DNA from: Portulaca oleracea
Taxonomy: Eukaryota > Streptophyta > Magnoliopsida > Caryophyllales > Portulacaceae
Direction: 5' to 3'
Length of the DNA stretch: 64,000 nucleotides
NCBI GenBank assembly: GCA_029582165.1
Contig: CM055869.1
Span: 58,353,518-58,417,517 of the forward strand
The position numbers and the translations under genes were made by a program. A model generated the notes under the pieces. It was given only the letters and a program-made list of their open reading frames with translations. It did not search any database and was not told where the DNA came from. This document shows, one piece after another, positions 33,426 through 44,300 of this stretch; position 1 is the stretch's first letter, and the number at the start of each line of letters is the position of its first letter.

Positions 33426-34823
33426 TCACAAGGACAAGAACTTTGTGCCTCCATTTGTCCTTAGTTCATAAAAATTGGTAAGTTTCGACTCAATCCAATC
33501 TGTGTACCTGCAATAATTTTGATAAAGATCACACGACAGTCTGGGGAAGATGTTGACCTAATGAAGATGGACATGCTGTACCAACTGCCATAGACAATAA
33601 TTAAGAAATGAAACATAAGAATATCAAATCTGCCACTATGAAAGATGATCAAGCTTCATGTTCAGTTCTTTGAAGCTCAAAAAGCTCAAAGCCACTATGA
33701 AACTCAAAAACACAAAGGACCATAATCCTGTTGCTTCAAAAGCAACCACCATTTCTTTCAAGGTAGTGTTCTTTGAGCTCAATGTTCATAGTTTCCATTT
33801 CTTACAGATTGAGAATACATGCCATGCAGTAAAACCACAGATTGAATGTTATATCCCTTCCTCTTCACTGTTTTCCAACTTAATGCCTTCATATCTCACA
33901 CAAACATAGACATTTCGGCCCAAAATTCCTCTGAAGAGAAATAGTACTGATAAGTGCTACACCCTGGACTGGAGGAATGCAGGTTATAGAACATTGCACT
34001 GCTGTTCTTCAGGGAAAATGATTTCAAAACGTGAAATCTCATGAATTAGGATCTCAGCTGGTTGAGTGTAATCACAGAGCCAATTTACCAATTATCCAAA
34101 TATTCCTCCAACAACTAAACGAATCACAAGACCTCGTACCCGTAATTTGCACTCCGGAGTGTGTTCATGAAATTCGCTAATTTCTTTTTTGTTCTAGTTC
34201 GAGGAAAAATTCATACAAATACGTAAAATCATAGTTGATGAGATCACCATCAACCGATCAATTAATCACAGAACAAATTCAGTAAGTTACAATCAAGACC
34301 TCTGACCTCGTACTCGTAATTCGAACTTCAGAGTGTGTCCATGAAATTCGCTAATTTCTTGTGTTAGTTCGAGGGAAAATTCATCCAAATACGTAAAGTC
34401 GCAGCTGATGAGATCACCATCAACCGATCGATTAATCACGGAACAAATTCAGCAAGTTACAATCAAGACCTCGTACTCGTAATTCGAACTTCAGAGTGTG
34501 TTTATGAAATTCGCTAAGTTTTTGTGTTAGTTCGAGGGAAAATTCATACAAATATGTAAAATCGCAGTTGATGAGATCACCATCAACCAATCGATTAATC
34601 ACGGAACAAATTCAGCAAGTTACAATCAAGCCAATTACATCCGACAATCATGATCAGCAACAACAATCCAACAGCCAGAAGGAGGGAAAACTCACCGGAA
34701 TCCGTAAGCTGCGTAATCTGAAAAGTTGATTTCGCCGGAGATGAGCTGATGGACGGTGGCGCTCGGTGGATCGCCGCCCTTCATCGACGGAAAACCGCCG
34801 GCGGAGGCGGTGGAGTGAGTCAT
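33426..34823 (-). CDS. Small two-exon gene, 69-residue protein of unknown function
   Basis: Exon 1 is 34823-34696 and exon 2 is 33507-33426, joined GT-AG (CCG|GTGAG to TTGCAG|GTACACAG) with a 1188-bp intron. The product starts MTHSTASAGGFPSMKGGDPP, continues ATVHQLISGEINFSDYAAYGFR across the junction region, and ends ELRTNGGTKFLSL. No signal peptide, membrane segment or known motif. Exon 1 has high GC and CGCCGG-type codon use like other genes here. A TATA-like run (AAATATATATAG on the minus strand) is at about 34914-34925, about 90 bp upstream. The model rests on splice signals, codon composition and a sensible frame across the join; I do not recognise the family. Exon 1 could also splice to a different downstream exon. 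Confidence 0.55.
34122..34623. repeat. Three-copy tandem repeat, about 165-170 bp unit, intronic
   Basis: Units start at 34122, 34291 and 34461 with AATCA(C)AAGACCTC and share GAGTGTGT, ATGAAATTCGCTAA, TTCGAGG, ATGAGATCACCATCAACC and GAACAAATTCAG(T/C)AAGTTAC. Unit 2 has a small duplication near its start. The array lies inside the intron of the 69-residue gene. Confidence 0.85.
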
Positions 34824-34925
34824 CACGTTCGAGATTTTCTGGGTTCTTCTGAAGATTAAGGAGCGAAAATCATATACCGTTAGAATAAAACGATTTTATT
34901 AAAAAGATTAAACTATATATATTTC

Positions 34926-35282
34926 AAAAAGTTACCTAGTGGTATCCTAACTTTTGAAGAAACAATTTTTTGGCACCTTAACTTTTCAAAACTAATTTTG
35001 GGTACCCTTATTTTTAGGATTAGAAATTACTAGGTGAATTTCCGACGAAACTCCGATTGATTCAAATCATTTTCATTCACAAAAAACAAAGGGCATTTTC
35101 GTGCACACAAACACTTAATCAATTTTCTACCTAAAACTCACTTGTGAATTCAAATCATTGGCCGGAAATTCACCTAATTATTTCTAATTCTAAAAGTTAG
35201 GATACCCCAAAATTAGTTTTTAAAAGTTGGGGTACCAGAAAAACATTTCACAAAAAATTAGGGTACCCCTTAGTAATTTTTT
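34926..35282. mobile_element. Long foldback MITE (TTACC...GGTACCC family)
   Basis: The left arm (GTTACCTAGTGGTATCCTAA, TTTTCAAAACTAATTTTGGG, TAGGTGAATTTCCG) pairs with the right arm (CGGAAATTCACCTAATTA, CCCCAAAATTAGTTTTTAAA, AGGGTACCCCTTAGTAA). It begins directly beside the TATA-like run of the 69-residue gene. A second member is at 51154-51494. Confidence 0.72.
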
Positions 35283-35469
35283 TTGTATATATTTTGAATA
35301 TTTTTGGCCCAACAAAAATTAGTTATCAATTCAATTGGGTCATTTCGGATGGTTGGGCTGGGTTAACTTTAGGCTGGATCGTATTAAGATCAATAAATTT
35401 GGGGTTGGATTTAGGTTGTTGAAAAATGAAAATGGTTTTTCTTTTAGCTTTGCTATAGGTTTTGTATTA

Positions 35470-35722
35470 CCTCCTTTTCGTATTAATTGTCGTCTTTAAA
35501 AATTGTGTTGTCAAATTTTGAAAATTTTAATCATAAATTTTTCAATATATTCAATGACGTGCTATATGAAATTACTATTATTAAATTCGTAACGAAAAAT
35601 ATTATTCTAAAAGTATAATATTGCAATTGTTAGAAAAATATTATATTAGAAATTATCAAATGAAAGAGCGACATTGGAGTCTGTGAATCAATAAAATGAC
35701 AATCAATATGGAACAAGGGGAG
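35470..35722. mobile_element. Stowaway MITE, 253 bp
   Basis: Left terminus CCTCCTTTTCGTATTAATTG after TA; right terminus CAATATGGAACAAGGGGAG followed by TA. Confidence 0.75.
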
Positions 35723-36926
35723 TAGAGTTTTTTTAGTCCATCTTCATGCACTTTTGTGCAATGGGATATTTGTTATGTTGGAAATTGTGTAGCCGGTTGT
35801 TAAATATTTTGATTGCAATTTTTTTTTAATTTACATAATGATCTATTACATATCATTAAGTTTATAGTAAAAATATATTCTTATAAAAGTATATTTTCAT
35901 AAATTTTTCAAAAATACATTATCATAAACATATAAAAAAATAAAAAACAACAAATGTTAAGGACTCGAGGTAATATCTTTTATGGCTTAGACATACTTTA
36001 AAAAAAATTAGTATAATGATGATGGATTGGTGGTAGTGGTAGGCAACCTTTTTCTTTTGGATTTTAAAAATACAACAATACAATCACCATAATCTATGCT
36101 TCTCATTCTCAATAATCCATATTTTAACATCAATAATCATGACTTTTACTCCCAATAACCCCACAACCTTAAAGGTATTTTAAAAAATGGAGGAACTATT
36201 GTCAATAATATGTATAGCCTTCTTTAGGGGTGTAATAAATTTATCCACCTCACCTCCTTTATCTATTTTATTAGCGTTAGACAAAAATTTAAATCTGGGT
36301 GAATTTAAGTTGGATAAATTCGGTTAATGTTAAAATTTGGACAAGGAACTTTGTATTTGGGTTCGGGTTTATTTCGGATCAAATTGGGAAGGGCATTTCA
36401 GACGAAGTAAATTCGGGTCGAAATCGAGTTCGGACAATAGAGAAGAAAAAATTTATGTATGAATATTCAATCAATATCAAAATTCGGTTGAGAAATCTAT
36501 GTTCATACCCGATTTTTTCTCAAAACAATTCGAGTATTTCGGGTCAGACAAAATTTTTTCAGGTCTATACCTTAGCTTATTTTATTCTAACACTTTATCT
36601 CACTTTACTTATCTTACATATAATATATATTTAAAAATTCATATATTCAATAAATGATATCATTGGTATGACTTATCGTACCCACAAAATCTTATTAAAA
36701 TTTATAAACTATTTATTTAAAAATTTATATATTTAAATGATATAGCTGATATGATTTATTTTCTTAAATAATTTTCTAAACTATCCCACCAATTTATCCA
36801 ACTTTATCTACATTATTCCGACCTACAGCTGACCAATCATCCCACAACCTAAAAGAATATATTCTATTTTAAGTTTTAACTTTTAGCCAAATAATAATTT
36901 CCGCATGGGAGAATAATTTATTCCTT

Positions 36927-36936
36927 TTTATAAATT
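36927..36936 (+). promoter_or_regulatory. TATA box of the NIK-like gene
   Basis: TTTATAAATT, 78 bp upstream of the ATG at 37014. An RY-like TGCATGC lies at about 36966-36972. Confidence 0.5.
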
Positions 36937-37013
36937 ATTAAATTCCAAAAATTAATCTTTTTAGTTGCATGCTAGTAAGTAGTAATAGCTAAGCTCAAGT
37001 TGCTCCATATACA

Positions 37014-40000
37014 ATGAAATCTAATCCCTCTCTTTTCTTCTTCTTCTACTTCTTCCTCTCTGTTTTCTTCAGTTTCTGCCTCCATCTTTCTTTATCCCAA
37101 GGACCTCACAATCCTGAAGGTAATTAATTACTCCCTCCGTTCCATATCAACTATCATAATTTTGATTTTTACGGTGTCCAATATCACTCTTTGATTGATC
37201 ATTTCTTACGTAATATGTTATTAACAATTGCATTGTTATACTTTTATGATATTATTTTTCATTGCGAATCTAATAGTAGTAATTTTATATAGCAACTCAT
37301 TGTATATATTGAGAAATTTATTGTCAAAATTTATTGTCAAAATTTTTGACATTCGACTGTACGATTTCTAAATACGACAATTAATATGAAACGGAGGGAG
37401 TAACCTCTTTCATCATTTTCTGAAATGGTTTTTATCGTTGAAATAATTATTTTCTTTCTTTTTTTTTTGGGAACAGTGGAAGCCTTGATTGCAATCAAAA
37501 AAGAATTACAGGATCCAAATGGAGTTTTTACCAACTGGGATCCATATTCACCTGATCCATGCACCTGGGGTTTCATTACTTGCTCCTCCAATGGTTTTGT
37601 CACAGCCTTGTAATATTTCCCTCTAACTCTTTCCTTTTTTCCCTTTCCCTATATTCCTCTATTTCAAAAAAATAATAAGGATTTTAGATGCTAATACATT
37701 AAGGTCATGTTCTTTTGTGCGGTTGGTGAAATACGAAAAATGGAACAGTGTGGTGAAATTGTGAAAAGTACGGTAAGATGGGAATGATACAGTAAAATCT
37801 GTTGAAAGTTGGGTTGATGTGATAGGTGATGATAGAAAATGTGAAAAATGAAAGATATATTGACAATGATTGAGGTAAAGTACAGTGAACTGTGGAAGAA
37901 TATTGAGTAGTACGAAGAATTGTCCATATAAAAGAACAGGGCCTAATTTTTTGATCTCTTTGGTCCACTGGAATCAACCTCTTCGAGCATTTTCGTACAG
38001 GGGGAGGCTACCTACATTTGGACTCCCTCGGACCTCGTGTTAGCGGGTCAGTTGAGAATGCACAATAACCCTCAAATTGATGAAGCATATAGAAAATAAT
38101 TAAAATATGTTTATATTTAGTTTTTTTTAGTGATTTAGGTGAAACTTAAGATGATTATTAACCATCTTGATTCAAGACGCTTATCGTTCTGGTTTTTTGA
38201 TATTTGAGTGTTACCAACTTTCAAAATTAGACACTAACGTCCCGACCTTTTCGACTTATTTACCGTTGTATTTAATTTTTGGTGATGATTAGTAAAACTA
38301 AACACTAGTATACCGCGACTTAATGTATTCAAAGTTCAGTATAGTAATTTCCAGCTTTAAAGGTTGATATATTACAAATTTACGGTTTAATTACCCAAAG
38401 TTTCCAATTTACATAGAAATTATTCATTCTTTTTGTTTGAAAACAGGGGAGCTCCAAACCAATCTCTGTCTGGGAAGTTGTCAGGAGCAATTGCAAACCT
38501 TACAAATCTTGAGCAAGTGTAAGATAATAGTAAAAAAAATATATATATTTAAAAAAAAAACCACAATTTATATTCTGAATAATATCATGGGTTTGTTTCA
38601 AAATTCAATTTTTTTGTGAAATTTTGGATTTACAGGCTACTTCAGAATAACAATATTTCTGGGAAAATTCCACCAGAAATTGGTTCATTATTGAAACTGC
38701 AAAGCTTGGATCTCAACAATAATAGGTTTTCAGGGAGCATTCCAAGTAGTTTTGGCCATTTAGAAAGTCTTCATTACATGTAAGTTTCTCATATTGTTAA
38801 AAGGTATGTTATTTTGAGCTTATTTTAACTGAATTTTTTATAAATTAGTTGTATTTTTTTTCAATTATTCAAAGTTATATGTGGTTGAAAGTTCACATAT
38901 GAATTAATTTTATTTGAATTTGTTTTTCTGGATTTATTCTGAGCTTATTATAACATATTCCGGGGGTGGGAAAAAAAAAGGTGAAAAAGATAAACCATTT
39001 TTTGTTCTTATTGTTGGTTCATTGTAGGAGGTTTCACAACAATGCCTTATCTGGTCCAATTCCTGCATCATTGGCAAATCTCTCACAACTTATCCTCTTG
39101 TGAGTATTTTGTTTCTTGTCCTATTAATACTGAATATGGTTATGCGTAGTTTGGTCCGGACTGAAAAGATCGAAAACAAAGTTAGACTGAGATCAACCCA
39201 AAAAAATTTGATCCAATCCCCGATTCAATAAATTTCGGCCCACCCAAACCTTAAAGTTCCATCGTTGGTCATTTCAGTCCAGGAATCCTGAACCGATGAA
39301 CAACCCTATATTCTCTCTTTTTTGGATTAATTTAAGGGTGGACAATGAATTGGATCTTCATTGGGCCAAGTGGGTTGGCCCAAAAATATACAAGGAAAAA
39401 GGATCATTCAAGGGTTGTTTCATTAATGACAACGGGTATGTTAAAAGATCAATGAATGGGTTAAATTATGTCAACTTATAAACCCCAAAATAAAATAATT
39501 TTTTTATATTAATTTAAATGTCAATAGTTAAATATATTAGTAATACTTTACATTAACTACACCTCATTTTAATTTTTGAATTAAAACGGATTATCCATAG
39601 ACCGACCCTAATCTTAGCTTAGAAATTCTAACTCGGTCCATTGTGACCTGACCAACCTTACAAAGATAATGAGTGACCCTAACATGGCCCAGCCCGGCCC
39701 GGCCCGTTACCCACAACTTTATATGTAAACAAATTTAGTAGCACATTGATAGTAGGGTTATTGTGTTTTTGATAGGGATTTGTCATATAACAATCTCAGT
39801 GGACCAGTGCCTAGGCTTCCAGCTACTATCAGGTATGCATTCCTGCTTATTTCTATGTTTGCTTTTTCTTGTTTTTTCTTTAAGATAAAATATCTTATTA
39901 AGGCCCCGTTATTTTGTGCGTTGCGATGCGATTATTTGCGTTAGATTGTGGTAAGTTGTGGTGGAAATAGTAAAGAGGTAATGGTAATTTGCGGTATGTT

Positions 40001-40467
40001 GCAGTAGGTTACTGTAATTTGCGTTGCGGTTAGTTGCGTTAACACACAAAAGAACGGTGCCCTAAATTTCTTTTACTTCTTTTTATAGAGTAGTGAGTAG
40101 CAAAACTTTCTAAACCTTGATTCAATTGAAATCAGTTTCTTTAAATTCTTAAATTTAGTGGTGAGATGTTGGATCCGATTACATCATATCTAATATTTTG
40201 TTTGATGAAATTTCAAAGTATTGGTTGTGGTTTTGGTTTTTATTTCTTTGAACTTGATATCATGTAAATGTAAATTTGTGAGTAACTGTCATTATTGTTT
40301 GCATTTAAAACAGTGTTGAAGGAAATCCTTTTATCGGGAGCAAAGGTGCTGAGGAGAGCTCAGTCCCAGAAGGCCAAGCTCTGAAATCTTCATCGCCAAG
40401 TTCATTACCTAGTAAAGCCCGTTATATTTTATGGTTTGTTTGGCTGGGCGTAGTCCTAGTGGCTTAG
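37014..40467 (+). CDS. NIK/SERK-like LRR protein without kinase domain
   Basis: Seven exons: 37014-37119, 37477-37609, 38447-38518, 38636-38779, 39028-39099, 39776-39832, 40314-40467. They join in frame to 245 residues. All introns are GT-AG, and the internal exon sizes 133-72-144-72 are those of the LRR-RLK II (SERK/NIK) family. Signal peptide 1-28; N-cap with NWDPYSPDPCTWGFITC; five LRRs (LLQNNNISGKIPPEIGSL and so on); then DLSYNNLSGPVPRLPATI and GNPFIGSKGAEES, the NIK signature region. The cysteines NIKs carry here (ICP...C) are replaced by Gly and Ser. The protein stops after SSSPSSLPSKAR and a hydrophobic YILWFVWLGVVLVA, with no kinase. That end resembles a GPI-anchor signal or a clipped membrane helix. 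By family it might act as a co-receptor-like or decoy ectodomain (inference). No kinase remnant occurs before the next gene. Confidence 0.85.
37131..37400. mobile_element. Stowaway MITE in intron 1 of the NIK-like gene
   Basis: Ends CTCCCTCCGTTCCATATCAA and TTAATATGAAACGGAGGGAG flanked by TA; 270 bp. It begins 11 bp after the 5' splice site and fills most of the 357-bp intron. An internal TTATTGTCAAAATT is duplicated. Confidence 0.88.
37703..37943. mobile_element. PIF/Harbinger-like MITE in intron 2 of the NIK-like gene
   Basis: Ends GGTCATGTTCTTTTGTGCGG and CCATATAAAAGAACAGGGCC with TAA on both sides; 241 bp. Confidence 0.8.
39902..40062. mobile_element. PIF/Harbinger-like MITE in intron 6 of the NIK-like gene
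   Basis: Ends GGCCCCGTTATTTTGTGCG and CACACAAAAGAACGGTGCC with TAA on both sides; 161 bp, the shortest member here. The interior is GCGTTGCGG-rich. Confidence 0.8.
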
Positions 40468-41340
40468 GCATGCAAACACCACATTAATGTATAAGTTATA
40501 AGCTCGACTACAGGTATTTAGTTGTGTTTTGGATTAAGGAAAAATGTTTTCTTTGGACGTTTACATTTATGATAATGTTAATGTTATGTTTAGGGTGAAA
40601 GAGTATTGGCGTGAGAGGACTATCTTTTCGTTGTTTGATAAAACCAAGAAAAACCAGCTGAATCTATAACAAAAGCTATCGAAAATGACACAACCGAACT
40701 ATGATGATTGACCATATTTGATCCAAACTTATAAAGCAAAAGAAACATAAAATCGCGTATCAAATACGAATAGTATAATCTTGAAGTATATCTAATCTTA
40801 TATTCATATGCGAGTACATATTGTGATAAGAAAAAATAAAGCTAAAAGATTTGAAGCAAAGTACTTTTGATGCAAGTTACATCAATGTATGAATCAAAAC
40901 TAGCTACAAAGAATACAAAGAATTGTACTAAACAACAAAGAATACAAAACTTGTTTTTGTGATTTTAATGAACAAAAAAACAACACTCCTCTCTCTGTAC
41001 AAAGTACCTTTTGTCAATCCAAAATACATATATAATCAACAATTATAAGAAGCTAATATATATCCTCTCCAGTTTTCATGATTGTCAGCTATATGTATAC
41101 ATCTCCTCCTTGGAAACTCGCTGTCAAACACAAGACCTAAAAAAAGATAATTAAACCAGCATTAACAAAAACCTCACATCGATCCAACTCTCATGTTAGA
41201 GAGACTGGATCACCATCATTAGTAGTTTGGTATACGTACACGCTCAAACCAATAATTTACAGGGGTAATTAAATTCGAGTTATTGGTTCTCACTGCATCC
41301 AAAGGAGGAGAAGACGGACGACCACGATCGATTTCTCTCT
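40468..41340. other. Tail-to-tail spacer between NIK-like and DUF1005 genes
   Basis: The two genes converge with 873 bp between stop codons. It should hold both 3' UTRs. No frame, kinase remnant or repeat family recognised. Confidence 0.55.
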
Positions 41341-44300
41341 TCACAACATGTACATGTCGTGTTGATCGTCGTGGCAGAGCTCCTTCCTTAACTTATGAGA
41401 GAATAGCCGGCAGGCATCCATGGAGAGGTCAATGGCGGCCGAGAGGGCGATGAAGAGGGCAGCATCGGCCATGCATGTCACGTGCTGCATGCCGACCTGC
41501 ACGAGCGGCTTGCTCGCCTTCCCTTCGCCCTCCACGGTGGACCCCATCACGAACCCCTTCACGGGCGACCTCATTAGGTTAAGCCCCAAGGTAGATTCCC
41601 TCTTGTCGATGCAGAAGTGGCCCCCCTTCTTAACGCTCAGGGTGGCCTCAGCGATGGGGATGCCCGTGCGGGTGGGGCCGTTGTCGGTCACGAGCTCGAA
41701 CTTGTAGCCGAGCCCGTCGACCGGGCCCCGCTCCCGCCAGGCCTCGAGCCGGCCCCACGGCTTCCAGCTGCTCACGTGGGAGCCGCCGTGAGGCCGCAGG
41801 ATCAGCCACGCCCCAGGGTTTGACCGGGACACCCGGTCAGTCCCCGGTGACGGAACGAAAGGGGTGATCACCGACGCCGCCGCCACCGGCGACCCCGACA
41901 GGTCGTAGATCATGATCATCCACCCCTTTCGTTCCCTCGCCGGCTTCTCCCTATCCCCCGACAAAGACCGCTTCACCCACCCCCGATGGTTGCTGTTCGG
42001 CGTGCTCAGGGTGAAGTTTGCAGGAAGGGATCTGAAATCAACACAAGAGGAACACCACAATCAACTCCAAATCTTACAATATTGATTTTTATTTTTCGAA
42101 CATTCACATTTTTTTAATAAAAAAGTCATATGACATCTACATCAAAAATTCTATATCAATAAAAAATTATACAAACTCAAATTCTCATGTCCAAAAAAAA
42201 CTAATACACTATCTATGATTCACATTATTGATCATTAAGATAAGAAATGGCATAGAATTAGGAAATTTCTTTGCAAGAGATTATAGTTAATTAGTTGGAA
42301 CAAAATTAAGGAAATCAGAATATTTGAAAGCAAATCCATTAAACAAATTGTCATTACTGGAATCAAATCTACACAAAAGTTTGTCTGGAGTCTTGACCAA
42401 GTATTCATTATATTTTTCAGGCCAACTTTAACAAACTGATACCACATGATTACTTCCTAATCCATAAAGATTAATCTTAGTTAATTACGTAGGATTTGCA
42501 TCTTTTTTTCACATCTAATGGAGAAAAAGGACATCCTTAAATACTGCTAAATATATTCCCTTCGTTCCATATTAATTGTCATAATTTTAACTTTCACATC
42601 TTCCACGTTACTCTTTGATTAATAATCTTTTTACATAATATGTTATTGACAATTGCAATATTATAGTTTTATTGACAATTGCAATATTATAGTTTCATAA
42701 TAGTATTTTTAAAATTTGACTGTACGATTTCCAAAGACAACGATTAATATAGAACGGGGGAATTACGTGGGATTTGCAATTTTGCATCTTTTTTCACATC
42801 TAATGGAAAAAGAGGGGGGGGGGAGTCCTTAAAGACTGCTAAACACTAATTAATCATGAAAATGAACGGCTAATGATCTGCAGCATATAAATCTGGAGAA
42901 TTTAACACAGATTGAACAGTAGCAAATCAGGAACAATATCATTGCACATGCAGAGTGGTTGTAATTAGGAGCAGATTATAATTAATTAAGGGGTGATTAA
43001 GAATTTAAGATATTTGATCTGGGTTGTTACAACAGACTGTTTCTCCATTAACTGTATCCTCCCATGCAATTAAACTACAATTAAAAGTACGTTAATACAG
43101 TTGTTAGAGGAATCTAGTCTTAGTCAGCAATGTGTTGGTTGCTTCATTAGGGGTTTTAACTGCCAACTAAACAAGAGTACACATTGTTAATTAAAGTACT
43201 AATCAAGATTAAAGAAGTGCAAATTGCACAAGTTTAATGTCAGCTTTGGTTTCAGATCATCGATCGTTTGGGTTGAAGGTACCTAGGACGGTGCTCTTGA
43301 TCGATCGATACTTGTTCGTCCGTCCTAGATCTTGCATGTATGATTGAGATTTAAGTACTCTGCATTAATGGTTAATCATAGAAAAATGTGGTTAATTAAT
43401 TAGAGATTAACTAAATTAGGAATTTGGAGAGTTCTGGATGGGAATCTGAACAACCTAGCTTGTTCAGTGTTCATTTAGCTGGCCATGTCAAAATGACTTG
43501 AGAATGAATCTAACTTAGTTTTTAGATGGAGTGAGTTTGTGTTCTAATAGTACATGACAACACCATAAAAAAGACATAAAAGTAACTCTACTAGATCAAA
43601 GCAAAAACCATATTGACACCATGAAACTATATACTTTATTCCGTTCTCAAAATTATCTATCGTTATGAACTGTGAGCAATTAATTTTTAAAGCTTTGACT
43701 ATTAATTTCTAGGCATATGATGCACTACGATGTGACATATAGTCATCATTAGATTTGTAATGAGCATAATTTCGTAAGATTATATAATTTTCTTGTCAAT
43801 ATATTGATTGAAAAACATGGTAAATAAAAGTAAAATGTTGACAACAATAAAAGGCCAAAAGGTGATGTATAATATGAAATGAGTGGAGTATGTTCTTTCG
43901 GAAAGTACGTATTGGATAAAGTAAAGTTGGATAGGTTTGAGCAGGTAGAAACAGGTAATGAGATATTTTAAATGTACAAAAGTTTAAGTAGGTTCAGGTA
44001 GAAAAAGTAAAATTCAATAATAATATGTAAAGTTCAATTCCAAGTAATTTACCGTGTGAAAAAACAAGACCTAAAGGCAGTAAATAGACTTGAACTCAAA
44101 TACCCACCAACTCAAATGGTACAAAATCATACTCAATCAAAACACTGACCTAACCCAAACTTGAATTAACCAGCACTGATCGACACTAAAAAAGACAAAC
44201 TTTCACACAACAAACTAATTTCACAACCTAAAATCAAGATCATTCAACCCAACTCGATCTTAATTATTCGAACATGAAGAACTAACCAACATTGGTCGAA

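Larger units (their letters stand above)
34824..37013. other. Intergenic between the 69-residue gene and the NIK-like gene
   Basis: Divergent promoters occupy the two ends. Between them are the foldback MITE (34926-35282), a Stowaway (35470-35722) and a degenerate hAT-like MITE of the 1558-1855 family (about 36225-36575). No gene seen. Confidence 0.55.

Noticed and set aside
34122..34623. CRISPR-like spaced repeats
   Set aside because: Eukaryotic intron; units of about 165 bp are contiguous with no spacer-repeat pattern.
43280..43335. CTAGGACGG...CCGTCCTAG short hairpin
   Set aside because: Only 9 bp of stem with a loop of over 30 nt; too little to support a functional element.
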